Source of the DNA: a bacterium
GTDB lineage: Bacteria; Gemmatimonadota; Glassbacteria; GWA2-58-10
Reading direction: 5' to 3'
DNA: 35,001 nucleotides
Assembly (NCBI GenBank): GCA_021372515.1
Contig: JAJFUG010000204.1
Coordinates: forward strand, 1-35,001
The notes under the pieces were generated by a model. The model was given only the letters and a program-made list of their open reading frames with translations, did not search any database and had not been told where the DNA came from. Positions 24,209 to 32,163 of the stretch are shown here, in pieces; positions within the stretch are counted from its first letter, which is position 1; each line of letters begins with the position of its first letter. Position numbers and translations under genes: made by a program.

Positions 24209-27200
24209 ATGAGACACACTGCTGAACCCGGCCGTTCCCATCTGTCGCTGATCCTGCACATCCTGTTTTTCCTCTCCGGATTCTCGGGCCTGGTGTACGA
24301 GGTCCTCTGGACCCGCCGTTTCGGGCTCTCGTTCGGCAACACGACCTACGCCACAACCCTGGTGCTGAGCGCGTTCATGGGCGGTCTGGCCCTGGGCAGC
24401 CGCTACCTGGGCCGTCTTGCCGACCGACTGGAGGGCCGCGTCTCGGGCCTTACGCTCTACGGCTGGATGGAGATCGGCGTGGGGGTCTACTGCCTGGGCT
24501 TCGAGCGCATCCTGGCGGCCCAGGACAGCCTTTTACTCGCCATTTACCGCGCGTTCGACCCGGGCCGGGCGGCCACCCTGACGCTCAAGTTCGGCCTGGC
24601 CTTTCTGATCCTGCTTCTGCCCGCGATCCTGATGGGCGGCACCCTGCCCGTGCTGATAAAGCGACTGGGCGGCGAGCTGCGGCGGGTGGGACAGGTGACC
24701 GGCAGCCTCTATTTCATCAACTGCCTGGGTGCGGTGGCGGGCGCCCTGACTGTGGCTTTCTGGCTGGTGCCGGGCTTCGGGGTCTCGTTCAGCTACGCCG
24801 CGGCCGCCGCGCTCAATATCGCGGCCGGGGTGGGCGCCCTGGCTCTGCGCACCCGCGCGGACCGTCCGCCGGAAAGCCCGGCCGAAGCCGCCGCTGTCGC
24901 CGAGGACCCGGCGGACATGGAGCCGGCCTCCGCGCCGGAGGCCGGCCTGCGCTGGGCCCTGGCCGGAATCTTTGTCAGCGGGCTCACCGCCATGCTCTAC
25001 CAGGTGGCCTGGGTGCGTCTGCTCTCGCTGGTGCTGGGCTCCTCCACCTACTCGTTCGCCCTGATGGTGGCGGCGTTCATCAGCGGGATCGCCCTGGGCA
25101 GCCTGCTCGTGGCCCGCTTTATGACGCGTATCCGCAGCGCCGCGGCCCTGTTCGGCCTCTGCCAGACCGGGATCGGCCTGGCCGTGCTGGCCATGCTCCC
25201 CACCTACAGCCGTCTGCCCCTGTTTTTCCTGGCCAGCCGGGCCGCGATCAATTTCGGCTACGGGGCGCACGAAATCTTTAAATACGTAGTCTGCCTGGGC
25301 GTGATGCTCGTGCCCACCACCCTGTTCGGGATGGGTTTCCCCCTGGTGAGCCGTCTGGCCGCGCTCTCGACACGCGGCCTGGCCGGGCGGATCGGGAATG
25401 TCTACGCCCTGAACACGGCGGGCAATATCCTGGGCGCGGCGCTGGGCGGGCTGGCGCTCATTCCGCTTTTGGGCCTCAAGGCCACCCTGGAGACTGCGGT
25501 GACGCTGAACCTGTTGGCCGGAGCGACAATCCTTCTTGCCCTGGGCCCGGAGCGCCGTCAGCTCGCACGCCGGGCGCTGATAGTCAGCGCGGCCGGGGCC
25601 GCTCTTTACCTGGGCCTCGCCCCAGGCTGGGACCGGCAGCTGCTCACCAGCGGGGTCTACCGTATCCATTCCGTGGGCGCGGATGCCGCCGCGCACCTGG
25701 CCGCAGCCAGCCGCCGCGAGCTGCTGTTCTACCGTGAGGGCGTCTCGGCGGTGGTCACGGTGGAGCGCAGCGACTCGCTCACCTCGCTGACCGTGAACGG
25801 CAAGACCGACGCCTCCACCGGGCTGGACATGCCGACCCAGCTGCTGCAGGCGCACCTTCCCATGCTGCTGCACCCGGCCCCGCGGCGGGTGCTGGTGATC
25901 GGCGCGGGCAGCGGCGTGACTTGTGGCGCGGCCCTGGCCCACCCCGAGCTGCAACAGCTTGTCTGCGTGGAGATTTCACCCGAGGTGCTCGAAGCGAGCC
26001 GTCTGTTCGCCCCCTGGAACCGCCGCTACTGGGAGGACCCGCGGGTGCGCACCGTGGTGGAGGACGGACGCGAGTTCGTGTTCCGCGGGCCGGAACAGTT
26101 CGAGGTCATCACCAGCGAGCCCTCCAACCCCTGGATCGCCGGGATCGGCAACCTCTACACCCGCGAATTCTACTCCTGCTGCCGCGCCCGCCTGACCGCC
26201 GAGGGCGTGTTCTGCCAGTGGATACACCTGTACGAGATGGAGGAGGGCGTGCTGAAGACCATCCTGCGCACGTTCCTCGAGGCTTTCCCCCAGGCCGTGG
26301 CGTTCAGCTCGGTGGAGAATAACGACCTGCTGCTTATCGGCACGGCCGGGCCGCTGAGTGTGGATTTCGCGGACCTCCAGCGGCGGATGGCGCAGCCGGA
26401 GGTGGCCGCGGATTTGAAAGCCATCGGCCTGGAGCGGCCGTTTGTCCTGCTCACCACCCAGGTGTTCGACAACCCGGCCCTCCGGCGCTGGGCCGGGATC
26501 GGGCCGCTCAACACGGACAATTTCCCGCGGGTGGAGTACCTGGCCCCGCGCGGGTTTTTCCTGGCCGAGCGGGTGGTCCTGCCCGAGCGGGACCGCCTGA
26601 GCCCGCAGGGCTCCACACTTCTACGGCAATGGTTGAAAGATCACACGCCGCAGGTGAAGGATTTCCTGGGTCTGGCGCGCTACCAGAGCCGCAGCGGCTA
26701 CACCGGAATGATGTACGCGGCGCTGCAGGATGCCCTGGCCCTGGAGCCGCGCGACCCCGAGGCCCTGGAGCTCATGGCCCGCCTGTTGACCGGGCGGAAG
26801 AAATACGCCGAGGCCGCGGCTGTGCTGGACAGCCTCAACGCCACCGCCGCGCTGAGCGCAGCCGGGATGCTCAACCTGCGCTTCCCGGTGGCCCTGGCCC
26901 TGGATGAGCGCAGCGCCGCCTCGTTCGTGCACCCGCCGGATTTCTCGCTCTCGCTGGCGATCAAGACCGCCTTGACCGAGTTGGAGCCCACGCGCAGCCT
27001 GCACCGTTTCGACCTGGGGGACATCCTCTGCCGCCTGGAGGACTACCCCCGGGCCGAGGCGCAGTTCGATCTGGCCCTCCAGTTGCGTGAGGCCGACACC
27101 GACCCGTCGGCCCCCGACCGAGCGATCCTTTTTCAGCGGGCCGGGCAGGCCGCCCTGGATGCCGGTGCGTTCGACCGGGCGGCGGCCTGGTTCGCCCGCT

Positions 27201-27325
27201 ACGCGCGGGAATTCCCGGACGATCCGCTCGGGCCGGCCATGCAGCGCCTGGTGATCCTCGAACGCCTGGGCGCCTCCGGCCAGACTGTGGATGCCACCAC
27301 GCTGCGCAAAGCCCTGGGGGATTGA
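24209..27325 (+). CDS. Large membrane protein with spermidine-synthase-like domain and C-terminal TPRs
   Basis: This 1038-residue protein starts at ATG 24209 (alternative ATG 24191). Two sets of membrane helices (about residues 12-215 and 250-490) begin with similar motifs, FLSGFSGLVYEVLWTRRFGL and GLTAMLYQVAWVRLLSLVLG, so the membrane part is a duplication. A periplasm- or cytosol-facing aminopropyltransferase-like domain follows: FYREGVSAVVTV (about 508), VLVIGAGSGVTCG (SAM/dcSAM-type loop, G565), VVEDGREF and TSEPSNPWIAGIGNLYTREF. Residues about 815-1038 look like tetratricopeptide repeats. Related fused proteins are common in candidate phyla and Deltaproteobacteria-like groups; their product is not established. 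It is the last gene of this rightward run. Confidence 0.88.
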   Translation: MRHTAEPGRSHLSLILHILFFLSGFSGLVYEVLWTRRFGLSFGNTTYATTLVLSAFMGGLALGSRYLGRLADRLEGRVSGLTLYGWMEIGVGVYCLGFERILAAQDSLLLAIYRAFDPGRAATLTLKFGLAFLILLLPAILMGGTLPVLIKRLGGELRRVGQVTGSLYFINCLGAVAGALTVAFWLVPGFGVSFSYAAAAALNIAAGVGALALRTRADRPPESPAEAAAVAEDPADMEPASAPEAGLRWALAGIFVSGLTAMLYQVAWVRLLSLVLGSSTYSFALMVAAFISGIALGSLLVARFMTRIRSAAALFGLCQTGIGLAVLAMLPTYSRLPLFFLASRAAINFGYGAHEIFKYVVCLGVMLVPTTLFGMGFPLVSRLAALSTRGLAGRIGNVYALNTAGNILGAALGGLALIPLLGLKATLETAVTLNLLAGATILLALGPERRQLARRALIVSAAGAALYLGLAPGWDRQLLTSGVYRIHSVGADAAAHLAAASRRELLFYREGVSAVVTVERSDSLTSLTVNGKTDASTGLDMPTQLLQAHLPMLLHPAPRRVLVIGAGSGVTCGAALAHPELQQLVCVEISPEVLEASRLFAPWNRRYWEDPRVRTVVEDGREFVFRGPEQFEVITSEPSNPWIAGIGNLYTREFYSCCRARLTAEGVFCQWIHLYEMEEGVLKTILRTFLEAFPQAVAFSSVENNDLLLIGTAGPLSVDFADLQRRMAQPEVAADLKAIGLERPFVLLTTQVFDNPALRRWAGIGPLNTDNFPRVEYLAPRGFFLAERVVLPERDRLSPQGSTLLRQWLKDHTPQVKDFLGLARYQSRSGYTGMMYAALQDALALEPRDPEALELMARLLTGRKKYAEAAAVLDSLNATAALSAAGMLNLRFPVALALDERSAASFVHPPDFSLSLAIKTALTELEPTRSLHRFDLGDILCRLEDYPRAEAQFDLALQLREADTDPSAPDRAILFQRAGQAALDAGAFDRAAAWFARYAREFPDDPLGPAMQRLVILERLGASGQTVDATTLRKALGD

Positions 27326-27841
27326 GAGCAACCGGTTGTTTCGCTCAGGGCAGTCGCCATCCAGCATGAACGGACCTTCGCGAGAGTCAGGCTCAAGCGC
27401 CTCCCCCTTTGGCAAGGGGGATCGATGGGGATTTATTCCTTTAAATCGGGCACGGCATGCCGTGCCCCTACACCAGAAGGCCTCGCCTTTCGTAGGGGCG
27501 AACCTTGTGTTCGCCCGGCATTTTTCCAGCCTGGGGATATGCGCCATTCGCCGCCGACTGTGCCGCTTTCAGCCGAAACTCCGGCCAAAGAGGGTCCCGA
27601 AATCCTGTTGTCTTGACAAATACAGCTAAAAAAGCCCGAAAATCCAGTGGCTGAAATGCAAAATCCAATTTTTCTTTCAAAATGCACGCGGCTGTGATAG
27701 AATTTTTTCAGACTGAAAGAGCGGTCTCCGTCTCTACCGCCCGTGGATCAAGGCTCGCGGAACGGGATTGAAAATGGTCTGAGAATTGCTTTATCCATAG
27801 ACGTGGTTTTTGCGCCCCTTAACCCCAACCAAGGAGTTCAT
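27326..27841. other. 516-bp intergenic region before the pilin gene
   Basis: It holds the palindrome cluster at 27402-27516. A perfect TTGACA is present at 27613-27618, but no good -10 hexamer lies at the right distance. The pilin leader (27700-27841) is long and AT-rich near TAGAAT at 27698. I see no gene. Confidence 0.5.
27402..27516. repeat. Cluster of three palindromes (REP/MITE-like intergenic repeat)
   Basis: Three perfect inverted repeats lie within 115 bp. 27402-27409 pairs with 27414-27421 (8 bp). 27448-27467 is a 20-bp uninterrupted palindrome. 27496-27503 pairs with 27509-27516 (8 bp, loop CTTGT). Units of this style recur between genes in many genomes. The second and third are linked by a TAGGGG/CCCCTA theme (CCCCTA at 27465-27470, TAGGGG at 27493-27498). 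Confidence 0.7.
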
Positions 27842-28225
27842 ATGACAAAAATCCGTTCCAACCAGGGTTTCACCCTGATCGAACTGCTGATCGTGGTGGT
27901 GATTATCGGCATCCTGGCAACGATCCTGATCTCCAAGTTCACCGGGGCTAAGGACTCGGCCTACCTGGCGCATTCCAACACCATGGCCGAGGCGGTCAAG
28001 ACAGCGGCCCTCAGCTACAGCACCTCACGTATCGACGGCGCCGCTCCGACCAAGATCAGCCAGTTGCAAAAGATCAATCCCGATATCGCCGCCACGGTCA
28101 ACAACATGAAACTGACCATCAACGGCAGTGTCCTGACCATCGACAACACCAAGATCACCGAGAGCACCAAGGCTCAGGTGAACCTCAAGACAGGCGCGGT
28201 CACCCCGGCCTCACTGGTCGAGTAA
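27842..28225 (+). CDS. Type IV pilin (short, candidate major pilin)
   Basis: This 127-residue prepilin has the leader MTKIRSNQG cut before the phenylalanine of FTLIELLIVVVIIGILATIL, the class-III signal; the glutamate at mature position 5 is present. The C-terminal globular part is small, with strands such as KLTINGSVLTIDNT, and has no cysteine pair. ATG 27842 follows AAGGAG by the right distance; an in-frame upstream extension is untranslated leader. A strong terminator follows, separating it from the minor pilin genes, which would let this gene be expressed much more strongly. A pseudopilin of a type II secretion system is the alternative. Confidence 0.93.
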   Translation: MTKIRSNQGFTLIELLIVVVIIGILATILISKFTGAKDSAYLAHSNTMAEAVKTAALSYSTSRIDGAAPTKISQLQKINPDIAATVNNMKLTINGSVLTIDNTKITESTKAQVNLKTGAVTPASLVE

Positions 28226-28253
28226 CAGCCAGTACGGTTCTTCCCGCGTGACG

Positions 28254-28315
28254 GGAGGACACAGATCTTCCTGCGAGAACAATTCGGCCAGGGGATTGTG
28301 TCCTCCTTTTTTTTT
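28254..28315 (+). terminator. Rho-independent terminator after the pilin gene
   Basis: Bases 28254-28263 pair perfectly with 28297-28306 and are followed at once by nine T residues (28307-28315). A 33-nt loop lies between the arms. The whole 28226-28531 gap (306 bp) holds this terminator and the upstream region of the minor pilin operon, with no gene seen. Confidence 0.85.
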
Positions 28316-28531
28316 CTGGGCGCTATTGAGATTGACTCTACGGCGGCAAAGCTGGTAAAATCAAAAAGGGAAAGGTTTTATTCTTTTCTGCCGGTTTTCC
28401 TTGTGACAAGGAATCTCAAAGACGCCTTCTGTTTTCGTTTCGGTGAAAGCAGAATGGAGATTTCTAATTTCCTTAATTCAGGATGGTTTCCGGCAAAACC
28501 GGGCGGCTCAACTACTGCGGACAGAACGCCG

Positions 28532-29116
28532 ATGCACGCCGAGCGCGGATTCACCATAATCGAGCTGATGCTGGTCATCACGATCCTGGCCATAGTCATC
28601 ACTGCGGGCGCGCCGCGCTTTTCGTATTTCATCCAGGAGGTGCGGCTGAAAAACAGTGCGCGCCAGGTGGCGGTCTCGTTCCAGACCGCGCGGCTCAAGG
28701 CGATCAACGGCAACCGCCGCTGCTTCATCGATTTCGCGCCCGCCGGCCTTACCCCGGCCGACAGTTTCTACACCATGTGGCTGGACATGGACGGCAACCA
28801 GACGCGCGGCACGGGCGAGATCGACAGCGTGCGCCTGGCCATGCCGGAGTCCAAGGCCGGCATCCGCGGCTGGCGTATCTCGCGGGATGCGCGTTTCGGT
28901 GCGAGCGGCGTGGCCGGCGGCCCGGAGGGCCGCACCCTTCCGGGGGACGGGGTCGATTTCGGCGGCGCCGACCGGGTGGGGTTCAGCTCCCGCGGCGAGG
29001 CCACCGCTCCCGGAGCCGTGTACCTGTGCGGGCCCTCCGGCTCCAACTACGCCATAACCGTGGGCAACCTGGGCAGCGTGCGTCTGTGGCGCTGGGAGAG
29101 TGGGCAATGGAAGTGA
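28532..29116 (+). CDS. GspH/FimT-like minor pilin
   Basis: From ATG 28532 this gives 194 residues. The prepilin leader MHAERG is cut before FTIIELMLVITILAIVITA (E at mature position 5). The following VRLKNSARQVAVSFQTARLKAI block is typical of GspH/FimT pseudopilins, and the C-terminal part is a beta-rich domain. An upstream ATG at 28454 would give a 32-residue leader; I favour the short one, although its ribosome binding site is weak. It overlaps the next gene by 10 bp. Minor pilins of this kind prime pilus assembly in the inner membrane. Confidence 0.87.
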   Translation: MHAERGFTIIELMLVITILAIVITAGAPRFSYFIQEVRLKNSARQVAVSFQTARLKAINGNRRCFIDFAPAGLTPADSFYTMWLDMDGNQTRGTGEIDSVRLAMPESKAGIRGWRISRDARFGASGVAGGPEGRTLPGDGVDFGGADRVGFSSRGEATAPGAVYLCGPSGSNYAITVGNLGSVRLWRWESGQWK

Positions 29117-29511
29117 GGGCGCGATACCTGTCCGACCGGCGGGGCTTTTCGCTGGTGGAGGTGATGCTGGCGCTGATGATCGGCGCGGTGGGCCTTCTGG
29201 CCCTGGCCGGCATGCTGGCCAATGTCATGCGCACCAACCGCGCCGCCACCGACATCTCGATCGCCACCGCCCTGGCGCGCCAGAAAATCGAGCAGATCAA
29301 GCTGACCGACTACACCCAGGTGCACAGCCAGACCGAGAGCAGCCTGGATCAGAACGGCGCCGCCACGGGCGGCAAGTTCACCCGGGTGACCACGGTGACC
29401 GAGAACGCCGCCGGCTACAACACCAAGACCGTGAGCGTGGCCGTGTTTTTCAGCCCCAGCCTGAGCGACACTCTCAAGCGGGCGGTGATCACCACGATCA
29501 TCTACCCCTGA
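29107..29511 (+). CDS. PilV-like minor pilin
   Basis: This 134-residue prepilin starts at ATG 29107, inside the end of the previous gene. The leader MEVRARYLSDRRG is cut before FSLVEVMLALMIGAVGLLAL, with E at mature position 5 and the V-E-V-M-L-A signature of PilV/GspI proteins. The rest is a short helix and beta region (ATALARQKIEQIKLTDYT). It is part of the tightly packed minor pilin operon. Confidence 0.9.
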   Translation: MEVRARYLSDRRGFSLVEVMLALMIGAVGLLALAGMLANVMRTNRAATDISIATALARQKIEQIKLTDYTQVHSQTESSLDQNGAATGGKFTRVTTVTENAAGYNTKTVSVAVFFSPSLSDTLKRAVITTIIYP

Positions 29512-29526
29512 CCCGGACCGAGCACG

Positions 29527-30408
29527 ATGCGCCCACGCCTGGACAAAGCTGCGCCGGGTTTCAGCCTGATCGAGATGCTGATCGGCCTGACCATCACCAT
29601 GCTGATCGTGGGCGCGTTCATCAACCTCCTGATCAACCAGAACCGCTCCTACAGCAGCGAGAGCCTGCGCCAGGAGATGAACCTCAACGGCCGGATCGGC
29701 CTGGACGAGGTCGAGCGCGAGGCCATGAACGCCGGCACCGGGCTGCCCGGGCTGTTCTCCGCGGTGCAGGTGCGTAACGGCGGCGCGACTCTGCCCGACA
29801 CGATCACGTTCCTCTACGTGCCCCAGACCGCGATCCACCTGCGTTTCGCCACCAGCCCGCCGCCCAACGCCAGCGCCAACAGCCTCAAGCTCTCCAGCGA
29901 CTCGGACGTGGGCGACCTGGTGGTGGGCGACCAGCTCATCATATTCGATGAGGTGGATTTCAATGTCATCGAGGTGACCAGTATCAACGTGCCCTCCAAA
30001 ACGGTCGTGTTCGTGCCGCCGCGGGGGGTGAACACCCCGTCCGGCCTGGCCAAGGCCTATGACCCGGCCACGGCGATAATCACACGGGTGACGATCCGCT
30101 CGATCACCGTGGACCGCACGGATGCCGCCCACCCGAAGCTGGTCAAGTTCAGCGGCGGAACCAGCCTGGGCACCGTGGCCGAGGACATCGAGAACCTCCA
30201 GGCCACGATAGTGTTCGAGGACGGGGACACGGCCGCGGTGGCCAACGATGCGGACGGCGACAACAGCAACGACTCGATGGACCTGCGGGCGATAAAGGTC
30301 AGCCTGACCGCGCGCAGCTCCCGTGCCGACTCGCGCTACCAGGAGGGCGACCACTACTGGCGCCAGGCGTTCGGCACCATGATCGCCCCGCGGAACATCA
30401 TCTATTAG
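29527..30408 (+). CDS. PilW-like minor pilin
   Basis: This 293-residue prepilin has the leader MRPRLDKAAPG cut before FSLIEMLIGLTITMLIVGAF (E at mature position 5). The helix continues with a PilW/GspJ-like sequence (NQNRSYSSESLRQEMNLNGR), followed by a large beta-rich C-terminal domain containing VVGDQLIIFDEVDFNV and an RAIKVSLTARS strand near the end. It follows the PilV-like gene by 15 bp and precedes the PilX-like gene by 10 bp. Confidence 0.88.
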   Translation: MRPRLDKAAPGFSLIEMLIGLTITMLIVGAFINLLINQNRSYSSESLRQEMNLNGRIGLDEVEREAMNAGTGLPGLFSAVQVRNGGATLPDTITFLYVPQTAIHLRFATSPPPNASANSLKLSSDSDVGDLVVGDQLIIFDEVDFNVIEVTSINVPSKTVVFVPPRGVNTPSGLAKAYDPATAIITRVTIRSITVDRTDAAHPKLVKFSGGTSLGTVAEDIENLQATIVFEDGDTAAVANDADGDNSNDSMDLRAIKVSLTARSSRADSRYQEGDHYWRQAFGTMIAPRNIIY

Positions 30409-30418
30409 AGGAGGCGCC

Positions 30419-32110
30419 ATGAAGGGCTGGAAAGCGTTGGATGCAGCGCTTCGGCGGCGCGTTCAAGGCAGCCGGCTGGCCGACCGCCGGGGCGTGGCCC
30501 TGATCACCATGATGCTGCTTCTCACCGCCCTGACCATGCTCGCTATCGGCGCGGTGGTGATCAGCTCCATCGACATGCAACTGGCCGGCAACTACTACCA
30601 GAACAGCCGCGCGTTCTACGCCGCCGAGGCCGGGGTGGAAAAAGCCCTCTCCGACATCCAGAGCCTGCTGGACGGCCAGGGCACGGTCACGGACGCCGAG
30701 CTGGCCACGATTGTCCCGCCCACGATCGACAATTTCACTTTCGAGCAGTTCACGGTGGTCCGCTCCGCCGCCGCCTACGTGGACACCGTGGACAGCGGCC
30801 CCTACATGGGCATGCTCAGCCTCAACCAGCCGATCACGATCACCTCGCGCGTGGTGGGTACGGGCAACAGCCGCTACTCGATCGTGGTGCAGGTGGAGGG
30901 CCTGCAGATACCGATCTTCCAGTTCGGCGTGTTCTACGACGACAGCCTGGAGATCCACAACGGCGCGGCGATGGATTTCATCGGGCGGGTGCACACCAAC
31001 GCCTCGCTGTTCCTGGGCACCAGCGCCACCACCACTTTCCACCGAAACATCACCGCCGCCGGCGACCTCTACCGTTTCCGCATCTGGAACCACGAGACTT
31101 TCGGCGGTGCGATCTCCATCGAGCGGCCGGACGCAACGTTGCTGGCCCTGACCTACGACAGCCAGAACTACGTGGGCAACGACGCCGGCTGGGTGCAGCG
31201 CACGACCACGGATTTCCAGGGACGGCTGCGCACGCGGGCGCACAATGTCACCCCACTGGGCATGCCGATCCCACGCACCATCCCGCCGATCCAGATCATC
31301 AAGCGGCGGGACGGGGCCGACGGGGTGGCGCTCAAGAGCGAAAAGCTGGACTGGAAAGCCGACCTGCGCATCTACGCCAACTCGGCCCTCTCAACGGTCA
31401 CTATCCTGGACAGAAACGGCGCGGGCAAGGTCCTGGTCGACCCCACCGCGGTGAGTACGGCCTACGATGCGTTCTACGACGACCGCGAGCAGCAGTGGAC
31501 CGACCTGGTGCGCATCGATGTCTCCAAGCTCAACGTGGCCGACCTGGGCGCCGGGGTGGTGTATGTTTCGGTCCAGGAGCAGGCCGGCCGTCACAAGGGG
31601 GTCCAGCTTTATAACGCCGGCACTCTGCCCGCTGCAATGACCGTGGCCTCCGACAACGCGATCTACATCCAGGGCAACTACAACACCACCAACTGGAAAC
31701 CCTCGGCCGTGATCGCCGACGCCGTGAACCTGCTCTCGGGCTCCTGGACCAACGCCGCCAACCACAACACCAACGCCTCTCCCAACGCCGGCAGCGCCAG
31801 CACCTACAACGTGGCGATCCTGAGCGGGGACACGCAGAACACCGCGCAGTACAACGGCGGGCTGGAGAATTTCCCCCGTTTCCTGGAGAACTGGAACAGC
31901 GCCAACTGCAACATCACCGGCTCGTTCGTCAACCTCTACCTGAGCGACAACGCGGTCGGGGCCTGGGTCTACGGCAACCCGGTCTACAACGCCCCCACCC
32001 GCAACTGGGCCTTTGATTTAAATTTCCTGGACTTCAACAAGCTGCCGCCCGGCACGCCCTCAGTGGGCACGGTGCTGCGCATCGCGTTCCGGCAGGAGTT
32101 TTTCGAGTAG
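30419..32110 (+). CDS. PilX-like protein with long C-terminal domain
   Basis: This 563-residue protein begins with a basic stretch and the helix RRGVALITMMLLLTALTMLAIGA, then NYYQNSRAFYAAEAGVEKAL, the PilX N-terminal signature. PilX itself is about 200 residues or fewer; here about 400 residues follow, rich in N, T and beta strands (IQIIKRRDGADGVALK, AIYIQGNYNTTNWKPSAVIA). That C-terminal layout is known from pilus-linked proteins of uncertain function in other non-model phyla, possibly DUF4900-like. GAGGAGG lies just before ATG 30419. No pilY1 follows, so this protein might do part of the PilY1 tip role; that is speculation. Confidence 0.85.
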   Translation: MKGWKALDAALRRRVQGSRLADRRGVALITMMLLLTALTMLAIGAVVISSIDMQLAGNYYQNSRAFYAAEAGVEKALSDIQSLLDGQGTVTDAELATIVPPTIDNFTFEQFTVVRSAAAYVDTVDSGPYMGMLSLNQPITITSRVVGTGNSRYSIVVQVEGLQIPIFQFGVFYDDSLEIHNGAAMDFIGRVHTNASLFLGTSATTTFHRNITAAGDLYRFRIWNHETFGGAISIERPDATLLALTYDSQNYVGNDAGWVQRTTTDFQGRLRTRAHNVTPLGMPIPRTIPPIQIIKRRDGADGVALKSEKLDWKADLRIYANSALSTVTILDRNGAGKVLVDPTAVSTAYDAFYDDREQQWTDLVRIDVSKLNVADLGAGVVYVSVQEQAGRHKGVQLYNAGTLPAAMTVASDNAIYIQGNYNTTNWKPSAVIADAVNLLSGSWTNAANHNTNASPNAGSASTYNVAILSGDTQNTAQYNGGLENFPRFLENWNSANCNITGSFVNLYLSDNAVGAWVYGNPVYNAPTRNWAFDLNFLDFNKLPPGTPSVGTVLRIAFRQEFFE

Positions 32111-32163
32111 GGCCCAACCCCGGGAAATTGATCCGACCCCCAATATTATTGCAGGAAAAGACA

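Noticed and set aside
24533-25954. 473-codon leftward open frame opposite the spermidine-synthase-like gene
   Set aside because: The translation is low-complexity, rich in Q, R, G and H, as expected of an antisense frame in high-GC DNA.
27613-27618. Promoter from the perfect TTGACA before the pilin gene
   Set aside because: No acceptable -10 hexamer lies 16-18 bp downstream.
29047-30420. 457-codon leftward open frame opposite the minor pilin genes
   Set aside because: Antisense shadow; the rightward frames all have prepilin signatures and tight operon spacing.
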